NCBI GenBank assembly: GCA_030347455.1
Contig: JAQOSZ010000113.1
Location: 1 to 64,000 of the forward strand
Direction: 5' to 3'
Source: Kentomonas sorsogonicus
Lineage: Eukaryota > Euglenozoa > Kinetoplastea > Trypanosomatida > Trypanosomatidae
Length of the DNA: 64,000 nucleotides
The position numbers were made by a program, and so were the translations under genes. Shown piece by piece: positions 38,762 to 52,521 of this stretch. Numbering within the stretch: the first letter of the stretch is position 1; each line of letters opens with the position of its first letter. The notes below the pieces were generated by a model, which saw nothing but the letters and a program-made list of their open reading frames with translations, was not told where the DNA came from and did no database searches.

Positions 38762-39607
38762 TCAAATGAGTCTGTAAAACAAATGGAAAAGACAATTCAA
38801 AAACTCTCCGAAAATATCGAATTACTGCAAAATGAAAATGAAAAACTGCAGAAGGAAAAGGAAACTAAAGAGGAAATGCTGAAACGTAATTTTCATCGAC
38901 ATTTAGAGGAAATTAACGAAATTAAAAAGTCTTTCGCTGAGAGAATAACATGGATGGAATTAGCGGCAAAACAAAAAGAAGACAGAGACAGGGAAAGGGA
39001 AAGTCCAGCCTCTCTTGTATTAGTTTCCCCTTCTTCTGATAATGAACTTTTAATTAGCAATAATAATAATAATAATAATAATAATATCAAGTCGTTAGAT
39101 AACAGTAACAACTCTCAAAGTAATAATAATAATGATAATGATAATAATAGTAGACAGCTGCAGGCAAAAATAAGTGAATTATTGTTAGAAAATGAAATCG
39201 CAAAGGCAGAAAAACAGTTGGAAGGCGAAGCCTTCAGAAAAGAAAAGGAAAATTTTCAGCAAAAAATAGACGAATTAAACCAAAAATTCTCCCAAAAACA
39301 AAAAGAAGCGCAACAGACGATCCACTCTCTTTCACAGGAACTTGAAAATTACAGAAATAATAATAATAATTCGGAAAATAATTATTTAAATAATAATAAT
39401 AATATTAATAATGCGTATGAAATGGAGGAATGTCTGTGGCGGTGGCGACTCCACTATGATTCCCTCTTAAGAACTCAAAGCACTTTTTTCAATCGGAAAA
39501 TGGATTTCATTTTTAATTTTCTCGTTTCGCATGAAATGGAAACTATTTTAGACTCCGCCGATTATATTCAACAAATATTACAGAGAAGCGAAGAAACAGA
39601 GGCGGCA

Positions 39608-39645
<38 letters not shown>

Positions 39646-40256
39646 AAGAAATTCTCCTAGTCTTTCTCCCTCTCCCCGCAATGGTAGTTTACCGCAGTCG
39701 TTTGAAAGGGAGGAAAGAGGAGACGAAAATAATAATCATAATAATAATTATAATTATTCTAATCAAAATGATTATGATTATGATACTTATAATGAAAATG
39801 AAAACGGCAGTAATTACAGCGGAGGAAATAATAACAATAATAATAAACCAAACAAAGGCGAGGAAAGTAGAAAACGAAGAAAAGAAACGGAAAGAAAAAA
39901 GGAAAAGGAGAAGGAAGAAAAGAAACGAAAAAAGGAGAAGGAAAAAGAAAGGGAAAAGAGCAAACGAGGGAAAAGTAAAAGTAAAGATAACAAACACCAT
40001 CATAATAACAATAATAATAATAATAATAATGAATTGATGACTGACCCTCTTTTCCAAACTAATAATAATAATAATAATTCTCAAAATAACGAAATAAAAG
40101 ATGCCTTAGGGTACGAGGCGGAGATAGAGAATTACAAGAATCAAATCTCCCGCTTGCAAGACGAAGTCCAATTTTTGGAAGAAAATCAAAAAACGGACGC
40201 AAAAACAATTAATAAGTTGAAACATTTACTAAATCTCAGCCGCAATTTGCAGAAAA

Positions 40257-40303
<47 letters not shown>

Positions 40304-40481
40304 TTTCGATCAGCCTCCCTCCCTTTAGATTTAGAAGCAGACACAACGCCCACAGCTACTGTTCCTTTAATAAACGTCAAACAATACAGAGACTCCTCAC
40401 CGAATAATAATAATAATAATAATCCTCAAAATAACTTTCTTGAAAATAGTAATTATTCGAGAAACAATAATATTAATAATC

Positions 40482-40530
<49 letters not shown>

Positions 40531-40864
40531 AACGAATTTAGAAAGCAACGACGACTATAACATGGAAAATCAAAACAACAAGAATAATAATAATAATAAT
40601 AATAGTAATGACACTCAAAGAGGCTCTTCTAACCGATTTAACAATAATTATTATTATTATCGTAATTTACGTGATTCAAGCCCTTCAACTAACAGCAATA
40701 ACAATTATAATAATTACAATTATCCAAATAATAATAATAATAATAATAATAATAATTTTAGGAGGGAGGAATCAGAAAATAGAGGAGAAAAGATTCTCTT
40801 CTCTCCTCCCGACTTTTCTAGTCAGAATAATAGTCGCTTGAGTGGAATGTCAATAAATAAATAA
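30133..40864 (+). CDS. Giant Asn-rich coiled-coil protein, unknown function
   Basis: About 3,580 codons, the largest gene here. The N-terminal third has ordered hydrophobic segments between poly-N runs (for example IQYLNDYIDAVYKNNLISV near 30760 and TAPVILFGFYFSFCRPED near 32160). The middle is Asn-rich with short conserved-looking helices. The C-terminal part from about 37915 has heptad-like coiled coils (KEKETEIQKLQNENNKLLQ near 37960; more at 38575-38690, 38780-38990, 39150-39350 and 40110-40260). TQTE sites occur in SESQTE-like form near 32965 and as ASTQTE near 38318, the latter resembling dynein light chain LC8 anchors (inference). Frame is lost only once, in the AAT run at about 32345-32375, where two one-base losses fit; the open frame from there runs 8.3 kb unbroken. 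I do not recognise the family; a structural or flagellar role is only a guess. Confidence 0.82.
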
Positions 40865-41439
40865 ATAAAAATATTATGATGACTACAAAAAAGATAGAAA
40901 TATGTCATTGTTTATTTCTTCCCACTTTAATTAAGTATGATGAGTTTTGCAGTTTGTTTTGCTTTTTTATTTGTTTGTTTGCTCTCTGCTTTATTCTATT
41001 TTATTACTATTACATTTTTTTTTTTTGCGCAGTATTTTGAAATATTCCAACGTTAAAAAAAAAAAAGTAATCACTGCATGTGTGTATGAATGCATTATAT
41101 ATATGTATATGTATAATAAGAAGAATAAAACAAGCATTTCTGCCAATTTTTCTTCAACTTTTGATAACAGAGCAACAGAGGAGGAGAAAAAATAATAATA
41201 ATAACCTTTATGTATTAAAACTTCCGATTTCCTAATTATTTATTTTTTTGATATATGTATGTACGTATGTAATTATATATGTATGTAAGTGTCTCTCTTT
41301 TCCTTCTCACTTCGCAAACTCCATATATAAAAAAGAAGGGAAAAGAAAGGTATTAATAATAATAATAATAAAAGGGTTTTTTTAAGTTATAGTAAATCCT
41401 TTATTTAAAAAAAAAAAAAAACATCTCCAAAAAATAAAA
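40865..41439 (+). other. AT-rich intergenic region
   Basis: No gene is supported. A T run (about 41015-41026) ends in TTTTGCGCAG with AG at 41031-41032. A second pyrimidine tract (about 41290-41313) precedes AG at 41334-41335. Either can serve the bL21m mRNA. Confidence 0.55.
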
Positions 41440-41811
41440 ATGATCCGCAGTCAGAATAGGGCCATTTCAAAGGCCCTTGCGCCTCTTTTTACCAATAATA
41501 ACAATAAAAATAAAATGAATAATAATAGTAATAATAATTTATTTGCCGTTATTTCCTGCGGCTCACACGATTACAAAGTCTCTGTAGGTGATATCATTAC
41601 CGTCCAACGCCTCAACCGAATTGAAATCGGAAGCGAAATTCAATTTGAGAAAATATTAATGATCGGCGGAAATAATTTTACCGCTATTGGCCGACCGTTT
41701 CTGAACACCGACGTCTATAATGACATCACACGACACAATTTTGATATTTATAACGAAAACTACTCCTCGTCAAATTATTCTTCTCAGAATAATAATAATA
41801 ATAACTCAGAA

Positions 41812-41843
<32 letters not shown>

Positions 41844-42294
41844 TAAGCGTGAGCCGTTTCGCATTTCTGTCAGGGGTGTGGTGGAGGAAAATAAAAATAT
41901 GCGAAATGTTGTCTCTCTATTTGCCCGTCACGGCAGTCGACAGAGCCGATGGGTCGATTCCCAGCACGCGGCCAGCATTGTGAGAATTACCGAAATTAAT
42001 TTTGACAATCCGATTATTCTCGGGGAGTTGGATAAATACGATAATAATAATAATTATAGTAATAATTACTTTAATTTGAGCCATAATAATAATAATAATA
42101 GGTCCAGTGTTTTTGTGTCAGACTCAGAAAATAATAATAATAATAATAATAATAACAATAGCGCCGCGGGATTTGATATAAATAAGGCAACAAATCCTGT
42201 CTACGCGCGAGACGACAAATATGACATTTTCTACAAAAAAGAGAGGAAATCGGTGGAGGAGGCGGACGGATTTATTGGCTTGATGGATAGTTAG
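41440..42294 (+). CDS. Mitochondrial large-subunit ribosomal protein bL21m
   Basis: 284 residues against about 100 in bacteria. The bL21 fold is visible as FAVISCGSHDYKVSVGDI, VQRLNRIEIGSEIQFEKIL and IGRPFLNTDV, matching the bacterial pattern YAVI..GGKQYKV..GD. After a poly-N insertion (about 41790-41846) it continues with VRGVVEENKNMRNVVSLFARHGSR and ends the domain with ASIVRITEI. The N-terminal residues (MIRSQNRAISKALAP) are basic and amphipathic, as in a mitochondrial import signal. The protein would sit in the kinetoplast ribosome, whose proteins are typically extended in trypanosomatids. The reading frame is intact despite four poly-N stretches. The start follows an A-rich leader. Confidence 0.85.
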
Positions 42295-42765
42295 AATAAT
42301 ATATATATTGTTATTGTTGTTTATTTATTCATATACAGTCATAATTGTAACAAAAAAAAACAATAATAATAATAATTTGTGTTCATTCGTACTATTCGTA
42401 TTATTATTATTGATGATGGTGTTGCTCTTTACTTTTTCAAACAGAAATAAAATGTTATGCTCACATTTTAAAACAAAAAAATGAAAATGAAAATATAAGA
42501 AGAGGTCAGTAAATGGCTCAGGAAAAGTGGGAGGGAAATGAAATTCTTTCCACTGGCAATTATAAACAAGAAACAGGATTATTTTCGATTTATTTATAAA
42601 AAGAAATACATAAATGAATTGGCGCGGATGTATTTATTCTATTCATTTTTTCTGTTTATTGTCATTTAAAAAAAAGTGCATTTATGTATGAATGTATGAT
42701 GTGTTGAGTATAATAGTATTACTACTAAATATGATTGTCACTCTGGCTCTCATTAATTCTTTATC

Positions 42766-42822
<57 letters not shown>

Positions 42823-43031
42823 AAAAAAAAAAAGAAAAGAAGCAACAATAATAGGAAAAACTTGACCCCCCCCCACCCTTACTCTAGCTTTGTGTGTGTA
42901 GAGAGTTACTTATTTATATTTCTCTTTTTCTTCATCTCTTTTCTTTTCCATCTATTCCTCTTTTCTACATTCCTCTTAACTTTTCTTCTCTCCCAAACAA
43001 AAGGAAAAAGAAGATTAGAAAAGAAGACAAC
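42295..43031 (+). other. Intergenic region with CT repeat
   Basis: No gene is supported. A pure TC repeat lies at about 42775-42817. A second pyrimidine-rich stretch (about 42916-42996) leads to the first AG at 43002-43003, only 29 bases before the next ATG. An in-frame upstream extension of the GTPase gene lies in this pyrimidine tract and is rejected. Confidence 0.6.
42775..42817. repeat. (TC)n microsatellite
   Basis: About 21 TC units, part of the pyrimidine-rich DNA ahead of the Rab-like GTPase gene. Confidence 0.9.
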
Positions 43032-43281
43032 ATGTCTCTTTCTAACAGCGATAGTCTTCAGGATAATAATAATGATAATAATAATAAAGAACAGGAAAAA
43101 GGAAGTGAAGAAAGAAAAGAGGAAGAAGAAGAAAATACTTTTGAATTTCCGCCTCTTCTTCCTTTACCTTTTAACATATACGACACATTTATAAACGAAA
43201 TGAAGAGACAACTTGAAGAAAATAATAGAAAATGCGAAGAGCAAAAAGAATCTAATAATAAAAGTAACAATAATAATAACA

Positions 43282-43319
<38 letters not shown>

Positions 43320-44510
43320 TTGAGCAATTATTACAGCAGTACCTACAATAATAATAACAATAATAATGAAGATAATTGTAATTATTATAATTATTATAAT
43401 AATGAATATAGGGAAGAAGAGAGCGGCAGCGATAGTGATGAGGAAGATTTATTGACTCGTCGTTTTGCGTTATTTTCCTTTCAAAAACAACAAGAAGAGG
43501 AACGACGGAAATTATTGTTTCTCTCTTCTTCCCCTCCCTCGGCCTCTAATTCTCCGCAGAAACATAATGATAATAATAATAATAATAGTAATAATAATAA
43601 CAGTAATAATAACAGCGAAAATAACAATAATAATGATAATAATAATAGTAGAAGTAATGATACTTTGGAAAGTGAAAAATATCACATAAATGCTCAGAAT
43701 TTAATACGGAATTTCACCGAAATGGGAGAAATGATAAAAACAGATCAAAAAACGGGATTTAAAATTATAATCGTCGGTGATAGAAATGTCGGGAAATCGA
43801 CTCTTATCGATATTTACTCCTCTCTCTATAAGCAAATCATTCTGGACATTCAAACTAGAAATAATTTTAATAACAATTTTAACAATTTCAATAATAATTT
43901 AAATTTCAATCCACTTTTTTACAAACCGACGGAACGGGTGGAGTTGTCAAGACGAGACGTTTTTCTTCCCATTTCTGGAAATTGTTTCGAAAATAATAAT
44001 AATTCCCAAAACAATAATAGTAATAATAATAATAAATTGAAAAACAAAAATAAAAAATTGCGGGAAAATATGAGACAAGTCGCACGCAATCGCTTCCGCA
44101 TACAAATTTGGGATGGCCCGGGAGGTATTTCTCACATTCCTACACACACATATACAAAGGAGGATGAAAATAATAATTTTAATAATAATAATAATAATAA
44201 TTCAAACGATCAACACACCAATAATAATAGTAGTAATAGTAATTATTATAACAGCTACTATTCTTATTCATCTGTTGGAGAGAATTTAGAAGAATTACTG
44301 CGAAAACAAAAACAAGACGCCGTTTTTTACCAAAATGTGAGAGGCATTATTTACGTCTATGACGTCAGTAATAGAGAAAGTCTTTTAAATCTATTGTATT
44401 ATCATCAACTGTTGCATTTTTATAATAAAAGTAATAATAATAATGAAAGTGATATTGTTGGGTATGTTGTGGGAAACAAAGCAGACACGATTTTTAAAAG
44501 GAAAAAATCC

Positions 44511-44559
<49 letters not shown>

Positions 44560-44789
44560 GTAATGCTTTTTCCTCTTCTGTTCCTTATCCTAATAGCACT
44601 ACGGGCAATTTAAATTCTCGAGATAATAATAATAATAATAATAATAATAATGTTAATGTGAATATTCCGTTTCACTTACGAATAGGAGAGGCGGTGTCGT
44701 CGGCAGTGGAGGGAAATTCTCCAGCCGTTAATTATTATAATAAATATTACAAAAACGCGTCAGAGGCACAGCGGGAAAAGTGTCACTCG

Positions 44790-44834
<45 letters not shown>

Positions 44835-44911
44835 CATATTAATAGACGTGAAAATAATTCTAGTTTTACTCAAAACAATAATATGAATAACAATAACAAT
44901 TCAAGTAATTC

Positions 44912-44959
<48 letters not shown>

Positions 44960-45143
44960 TTTGGATGAAAATAAAATAAAACGAGAAATAATAAACGAAG
45001 GAAAAACAATCGCTCATACACTTGGGATGCGATTTGCTCTCATTTCATGCAAACACCCATTTCGAGACTACACACAGTGGGAAGAAGATTTTATTTCCCC
45101 CGACCACTCTAATCATGATAATTTTAATAATAATAATAATTTA

Positions 45144-45174
<31 letters not shown>

Positions 45175-45827
45175 TGATTCAACATACATTTTCTCAACTT
45201 TTGCTTTCTTTGCATGCGGTTGGATTACTACGGAAAATATCCCGAAATGAAATAAAAGAATTAATGAGAAGGGAAATTGAAAGTTTTCAACAGCAGAAGA
45301 AAATGAATTGCCAGAATAATTCTGATATTAATAATAATTTTAATAATAATAATATTAGAAGACGTGAGTCCCTTCTTGGGGGACCGAAACCTCTACTGAA
45401 TAATTTATTAACTAATAATAATAATAATAATAATAATAATCAGAATAATCAGAATCAAAATTGTCAGAATAGTAATAATAATACTGAAAGTAGAGAAATT
45501 AATAAAAATAAAAGTGAAGAAGAGATAAAAATAGCAGAGAGGAAAGTGTCTGCAAATAATAATCAAAACAACAGCAACAATAGTAATAATAATAATAATA
45601 ATAATAACGCTTACAATTACAACTACAATACTTACAACTATAATAATAATAATAATAATTTACGAAATGAGAATATCAGTGCAATTGCAAATTTAGATAA
45701 TTATAATTTTGTTTCTCACAAAGACAGAGCGTTTTTCAATAGAATTACGGCGGTTAATTTAAACGATGGAAATAATAATTATAACAATAATAATAATCCA
45801 AATAATAGTAATGATAACTGTTATTGA
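43032..45827 (+). CDS. Rab-like small GTPase with large poly-N insertions
   Basis: 931 residues, four to five times the usual size. G1 is GDRNVGKST at 43776-43802, G3 is WDGPGG at 44109-44126 in place of the usual DTAGQ, G4 is NKAD at 44475-44486 and G5 is SCK at 45045-45053. Between them lie IIYVYDVSNRESLLNL (the core strand and helix) and GKTIAHTLGMRFALIS. An acidic Asn-rich N-terminal region of about 245 residues precedes the domain. Poly-N insertions of up to about 170 residues lie between G4 and G5. The C-terminal tail of about 250 residues ends in NDNCY, with no double-Cys prenylation signal. The Gln of G3 needed for normal GTP hydrolysis is replaced, so activity may differ from classical Rabs. 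It could be a divergent Rab or a Rab-like (RABL/IFT) protein; the subfamily is unresolved. The frame is intact. Confidence 0.85.
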
Positions 45828-46713
45828 ATCTAATGTATGCCGCTGATTTCATTGGAAAAAAAAACTGCTTATTTGTACTTTAATTTTTTTGCTTTCTTTT
45901 GTGTTTTTTTTTATCTTTATTCATTTACTGCGTTCGTTGTTTTTCTCTTTCTACTTTTTACGTCTCTTTTTCTCTCTGTCTGCGACTATTATTCTTTTTT
46001 TTTTTTTACTTTTTTTTTATTCTTCAGTATTACGCCTCCTTTCTATTTTGTTTCTTTTTTTATTTCTTTTCTTTTTTTTCCTTGCCTCTCCTGCTGTTAT
46101 TATTTTCATTATTATTATTTTCCACTTTTCTCAGAATTTAAATATAAGTTTTTAAAATAAAATATGCAGAAACCGATATATTTTTAATTGATATAAATAA
46201 ACAAAAAGTGAGATATTGTGATTCACCGCAAGTACAAAGAAAAAAGACCAATAACTAATTCTATATATGAACATGTATGTATGTATGTATGTATGTGCGC
46301 GTGTATGTGTGTGCGTGTGTGTACGTATATGTTATTATGATCACTTCTCTCTTTTATTCTACTTTCCCTATTCTTTTCCTTTCTTTTATTGGATTTACAA
46401 TCATTAGAAACAGAAATCAAAAAGAAATAAAAAATAAGAAAAGGAACAACAAAAACGTTTTCTTTATAACATTTTTTCCTCTCATTTAATTATCGGAATA
46501 CTTTCCGTGTGTTGTTTTCTTTTTTTTTTTGGTCATTTATTCGTTTAAATCTATTAACTTTTCCATTTTACGACAATTCTTTTCGTTTGTTTTCTATTCA
46601 AAACAAAGGAAAGTTTACAAGAAGGCATTTACTATAATTAAATCGATTCACTTCTTTAAACAGAATATATATTTAATTAATTAATTAATTCCATTTATAA
46701 ATAAATAAAAAAA
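45828..46713 (+). other. AT-rich intergenic region
   Basis: No gene is supported. It contains T tracts (about 46003-46020 and 46521-46531) and GTAT repeats (about 46273-46296). The T-rich stretch up to about 46597 precedes AG at 46607-46608, a candidate acceptor about 105 bases upstream of the next start. Confidence 0.5.
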
Positions 46714-47000
46714 ATGAACACCAGTGCCGAGAAAAAGGTAACTCCTTTCAGTCGGGGAGAATTAAAAAGTCTCTGCAAATTAATAGAAAACCTCTCAAAT
46801 AAAGTAAAAGAAGAGGAAGAAAAGGAGAAGGAAAACACTAATAATTCTTCTTTCTTTTCTAATAATAATAATAATAATAATAGTAACAATAACAACACTC
46901 TTAACGAAAATGAGGAGGAAGAAAGTGTAAATGAAAATAATAATAATAATAATTTCAACTCCTCCCAACTTTCGTTACTTTTAAACGGAAAGCGCCACTC

Positions 47001-47056
<56 letters not shown>

Positions 47057-47957
47057 CAATAATCAAAAGAAATTAGCGCCGAGAAAAGAAAAACACCCCG
47101 TACTCAGAGGGGAATTGCTGGACGTATTTAACGATCCCATTATTAACGGATTCTATTCTTCTTATTCCAATAATAATAATAATAATTCTGAAAATAATTC
47201 TGAAAATAATAATAATAATAATAATAATAATGATAATAATTCCCCCTTTGGTCAATTAAGGAGAGACTGTTATATTTGGGATGGTCCTCTTACTGCCCCC
47301 CGCAGTGCCCCCGCTGCTTTAATTACAAGGCAATTTCACACGTGTGTAATAATAATAATAATGAAAATAATAACAATAATTATGAAAATAAAGCTAAAAA
47401 CGAAGAACAAGAAGAAGAAGAAGAGACAGGCGATATCATGATGATGAAAGCACCACCCACCCATCATAATAATTCTAATAATAATAATTCTAATAATAAT
47501 AATAATATTTCAGCAGTATGATGAATTCCCCCCAGTATTGGGTTCCCTCTGTAGAGTTCGAGTGTGTCTGCGCGCTGTGCGGCGCCGAATTGGGAAGTAA
47601 CAGGCGGCGAAATAAAATAATTTACGATGTGGAGGGAGAAATGGCAAAAGCAAACAGTAATAATAATAATGGTTTTAATAATAGCAGCAGTGAAAATAAA
47701 TTTATCAGTGCCAACGGGAAAATTAATTATAATATGGTGGCAAAATACGGAGCGGCGGCGGGCGGCGGCGGCGTGGTGGAAATAATAATGACGAAGAATT
47801 TAATGATAATAACGATAATGAAAGCGAAAGTGATGAAGATAATAATAGTAGTAATAGTAATAGTGATAATAGTAATGATAGCAGTGAATCTTCTTCCTCT
47901 TCTTCCGGTAGTGAAGATGAGAATGATTTAAATAGTAGCGACGATGAGGAAGAAGAC

Positions 47958-48000
<43 letters not shown>

Positions 48001-49524
48001 TGAAAAGTGAGAATAACAATTCGTCGTTTTCTTCTCTGTCTTCTGCGGATGAAAATGAATGGGATAATAATAATAATAATAAGTAATAGAATAATAATAA
48101 TGAAATAGATAAAACACCACAGCAGTTTCGGACGCCGCCAGACGAAAAACAGCAAAACGGAATAAAAAGTTGCAAAAAATAGAGAAAAGACGGCTTTTGA
48201 GGTGTTTTTCTCACGAAATGAAGCGATTCGATAAGAAACTCTCCAAAATGATTCTTCAAAATAAGTTTTCCGCCACTGAAAATTCGGCAGAAAACGGCAA
48301 TAAAAGTAATAAAAATGCGAATCCCGAGGACTTGAATGATATGTTTTCACTCAGCGGAGGGCAAAACGAAAATAATAATAGCAATAATAATGAAAATAAC
48401 AATAACAATAGTGAAAGTGAAAAGAATGGTAAAGTGTTTGGGAATGCGAATAACTACTATCAACTTTTCTCCTCTTCCGATGACGAAGACGAAATAAATA
48501 TTCGAATTAATAGTAAAAATAATGGCGCGAGTCGTTTTGGCAATACGGAAATTATGCAGGACGCGATCCATAAATATTACAATTACGATGCCAATAACAA
48601 AGATAATAATAACAGTAATAATAATAATAATAAATAATAATAATTCAAAAGAAAAGGATAAAAATAAAGAAAAAGCAATGAATGTTATGTCTCGCTATCA
48701 AAATTCGCGTCCCGCGACTGATAAAGTGTTCTTCTTTTACTTGGACGACCAGAGTGATTTTCATCTTTTTCGTAAATATAATTCTCCATTCAGAAATAAT
48801 ATATAATAATAAATAGTAATAGTAATAGTAATAGTAATAATGATAATAGTAATAAACAAAGTAAAGATGCAAAAAGGGGGAAGAAAAACAAACCATTTGT
48901 CTTCTCGTTGGATAACGGAATTATTTCTCACTTTTGTCTTTATTTTCTGTGGCTGAAGCAATTAGATGCACTTATCATGGAAAACTACTTTTCTTCCTCT
49001 TCTTCACGTTTAATAATAATAATAATAATATAATAATAATAATAATAATAATAATGACAACAGGTACATTTTCAAATGTAATAACTTTCGAAACTTCTCC
49101 TTTTCCACTTCTGAAAATGATAATAATAATAATAAATAATAATAATAATAATAATTCGTTTATTCTCCCACACACATCAGAAATGCTAAGTCGTGTGTTT
49201 CGCACTTCTTATGAGTTGTCTCTTTTGTTTTCCGTTTCTAAAAATTCAGTTTCGTTGCATTTTTATCAAATAAATGCGATTTGTCTTTTTATTTCGCTTC
49301 ACTTGTTTCACTTTTATAGAATCACCACCACTGGAGGCGGCGGCGCGGCCTTGCTTTCTTCTGTTAATAATAATAATTATAATTTTGATAATAATATTAT
49401 TAATCATAATAATAATAATAGCGTCTCCTTTTCCTTTTTTCCCGAGTATCAGAGAGCTGTTTGGCTAGTGTTAGAGCGACAGAGGGAAATCAGAAGGGAA
49501 CTGGCAAAGTTTGAAATGAAACAA

Positions 49525-49584
<60 letters not shown>

Positions 49585-49790
49585 GGCGCAAGGGAAAGAC
49601 TCGGAAGCGTTAACTTCCTCTTCTACCGAAAAGAATACAATTCATACAAAGAATGATAATAATAATAATAATAATTGTTATTATTATTATCACTCAGACG
49701 GGAAAATTGAGTGGTGCGATATTATGAGTTTCGCAAAACAAATTGGCGTTGAAATGGTTCTGGAGGCCGAAATAATAAATCCAAATAATC

Positions 49791-49840
<50 letters not shown>

Positions 49841-50416
49841 CAGATTCAGAATCAGAACATTAATCAAAATAGTTCTGACCATTTTTAATAATAATAATAA
49901 AGGGGGAAGAAACAGTGGGCGAATGGAGAGGAAATCTCACTCTTTATCGCCAATTTCTACCATTTTGAATAATAATAATAATAGTAAGCGACACTTTTGC
50001 GTTTATTTCTCTTTTTCAGAATTCTCTCTTTGGTATTCTAAAAATGTGCGAACATCGCTACAGACAATTACAATTCTCTTCTTCTTCCTTTGTTGACAAA
50101 AGCTAAAAGATCAAAATATCCCTTTTTCACTCACTTGTTTAATTCCAAAAATAATAATAATAATAAAGCGTTTACTATCCCATCTGTATTTTACAGCGTT
50201 TTCGACTCTCCCTCGCGTCTAAAAACGGCTCTCTTAATTAAGGATATTTTCCAAAATAACAATTTAAATAATAATAATACGAGAGAAGAGTTGCCATTTA
50301 ATATTTTTGTACTTTCGGCACTTTTTGAATTTTGCCGAGTTTTGGACAAAAACGGAGTTAATTTCGTATTTTCCGATTCGTATGATAAATCGCAGCGCGG
50401 AAATAATAATAATAAC

Positions 50417-50451
<35 letters not shown>

Positions 50452-50758
50452 TAATAATATAATAAATAATAATAATAAGATGAAAATTAAGCAATACGAA
50501 GAGGAATTGCAGTCTTTTGTTGACTTTTTCTATTTCAATAATAATAATAATAATAATAATAAATATTCTCCAAATATTCTGGAAAACTCTTTTCGCATGT
50601 CCGACATTTCTATTCCGGAGAATTGCAGTGTTGTGGATATTCCGATTAACACCGAATCGTCTCTTACATTTTCTACTTGCCAACAAATTCACCACAAGCT
50701 AACTGGCGGCTTTACTTTTCCTCTATTTTCGGGAAATTTAAATAATAATAACAACAAC

Positions 50759-50798
<40 letters not shown>

Positions 50799-51000
50799 GT
50801 AATAATAATTCTATTACTCCACTTGCGGATGTGTTTCCGATTTTCTACTTTTCCCCTCTTGCGAATACTTTTCTCTTTTTAATTTCCCCTCTCTTCTACC
50901 AAACCCCTCTGGAAATGGCGAATAAATGTATTGCTACCGGTATTCTATTCGATAGTATAATATCAAATGAATGAAAATGGCGATGATTTGTTTGCCTCTG

Positions 51001-51045
<45 letters not shown>

Positions 51046-51846
51046 GTAGTAACAGTAATAATAAGAGTAAAAAGAATAAGAATAAAAAGAACAAAAACAA
51101 CAACAACTCTGCTAATAATAATGATAATAATAATAATGAAAAGGACGAAAATGATGAAAAAGAGGAAAGAGAGGAAAAAACAACGGAAAACGAAGAAGAA
51201 GGAGAAGAAAAAGGAATAAATATTTATTCGTTTGATAATAATGACGAAAAACGGAAAGGAATTTCACGCCTGCGGAGACATATCAACGCACTTTTATTCT
51301 ACTTTTCTCACGAGCCGTTTTTTCTCTCACAATATAATAATTCTACCGATAATAATAATAATAACAACAAGATAATTCCTCCTGATTATGTATTTCGGTA
51401 CTTTTACCTAACGCCTCTGTATCAGCGTATTTCCCCTTTTTCTAATACATTTTCGTCCATTCTCGGGGCTTTGCACTCGGAGGAAAAGATGATTTTCCTA
51501 AAGGCAATTTATTTGCTGAAAAACAGTTTTGTCTCCTCCACCTTTTCCTTCAAAAACAAAAACGCCGGCTCCCTTGTGTCCAGCTCTCGTAATAACAGCA
51601 ATCGGAATTTGTTGGATTATAATTTTACGTTCAGACAACAACAGGAGCAGTTGGCATTATTAAAAGTGTTACGCGAAATTCTTAATAATAATAATAATAA
51701 TAATAATAATTTAAATTGTGATAATTTCATGAGTGGAAATAACGAAATTCTGTGTCGCTTTAATTACGTTTTGGTGGTTAAAAACAATATAACACTTCTG
51801 AGTGAAGAGGAGTCCCTCGAACTATTTTCTGCCGTCACTGAAAATG

Positions 51847-51886
<40 letters not shown>

Positions 51887-52105
51887 TATTAAAGAGAAGG
51901 AGGAGTCTGATTTAAATCACCAGCGAAGCTTATATGTATACGAAACAAAGCAGCTGGAGGGTGTCTATGTATGCGTTGGTGTTTTCCCACAGTACGGTAT
52001 TGTTCAATACCAAAAAATAATGGGAAATGGATATACGAACGAACGGAAACCATCATCTAGTAATAATAACAACAACAACAGAAACAGAAACAAAAACAAA
52101 AACAA

Positions 52106-52145
<40 letters not shown>

Positions 52146-52487
52146 CATTACGAAACAGCCTTCAACGATTCTCGCTGGAATTACTACCGATACGAAGGCG
52201 GAGACGTTCGGCGGCGCCACGCAAATGTTTCACTTTTACTGAACAGTTTCAATCAGCGCGTGTCGTTTGTAACAGAGTCGGTTTCTGTTTTTTCCAACAA
52301 GGACATGAAATGGGTCCGCGCGAGGCGAAAAGTAGGACAAGATGATTATATGAGAAGACGAAAACAACGGGAGGAAATAGCGAAGAAAGAAAAAGAGAAG
52401 GAAGAAAAGAAAAAGGAAAAGCAAAATGAGGAAGGAAACAGCAGCAGCAGCAGCAATGATAGTAGTGATAGCGATTACGAAAATGAA

Positions 52488-52521
<34 letters not shown>

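Noticed and set aside
42894-43031. Upstream in-frame extension of the GTPase gene
   Set aside because: It lies in the pyrimidine tract expected before a splice acceptor, and the ATG at 43032 starts the typical acidic, Asn-rich protein sequence.
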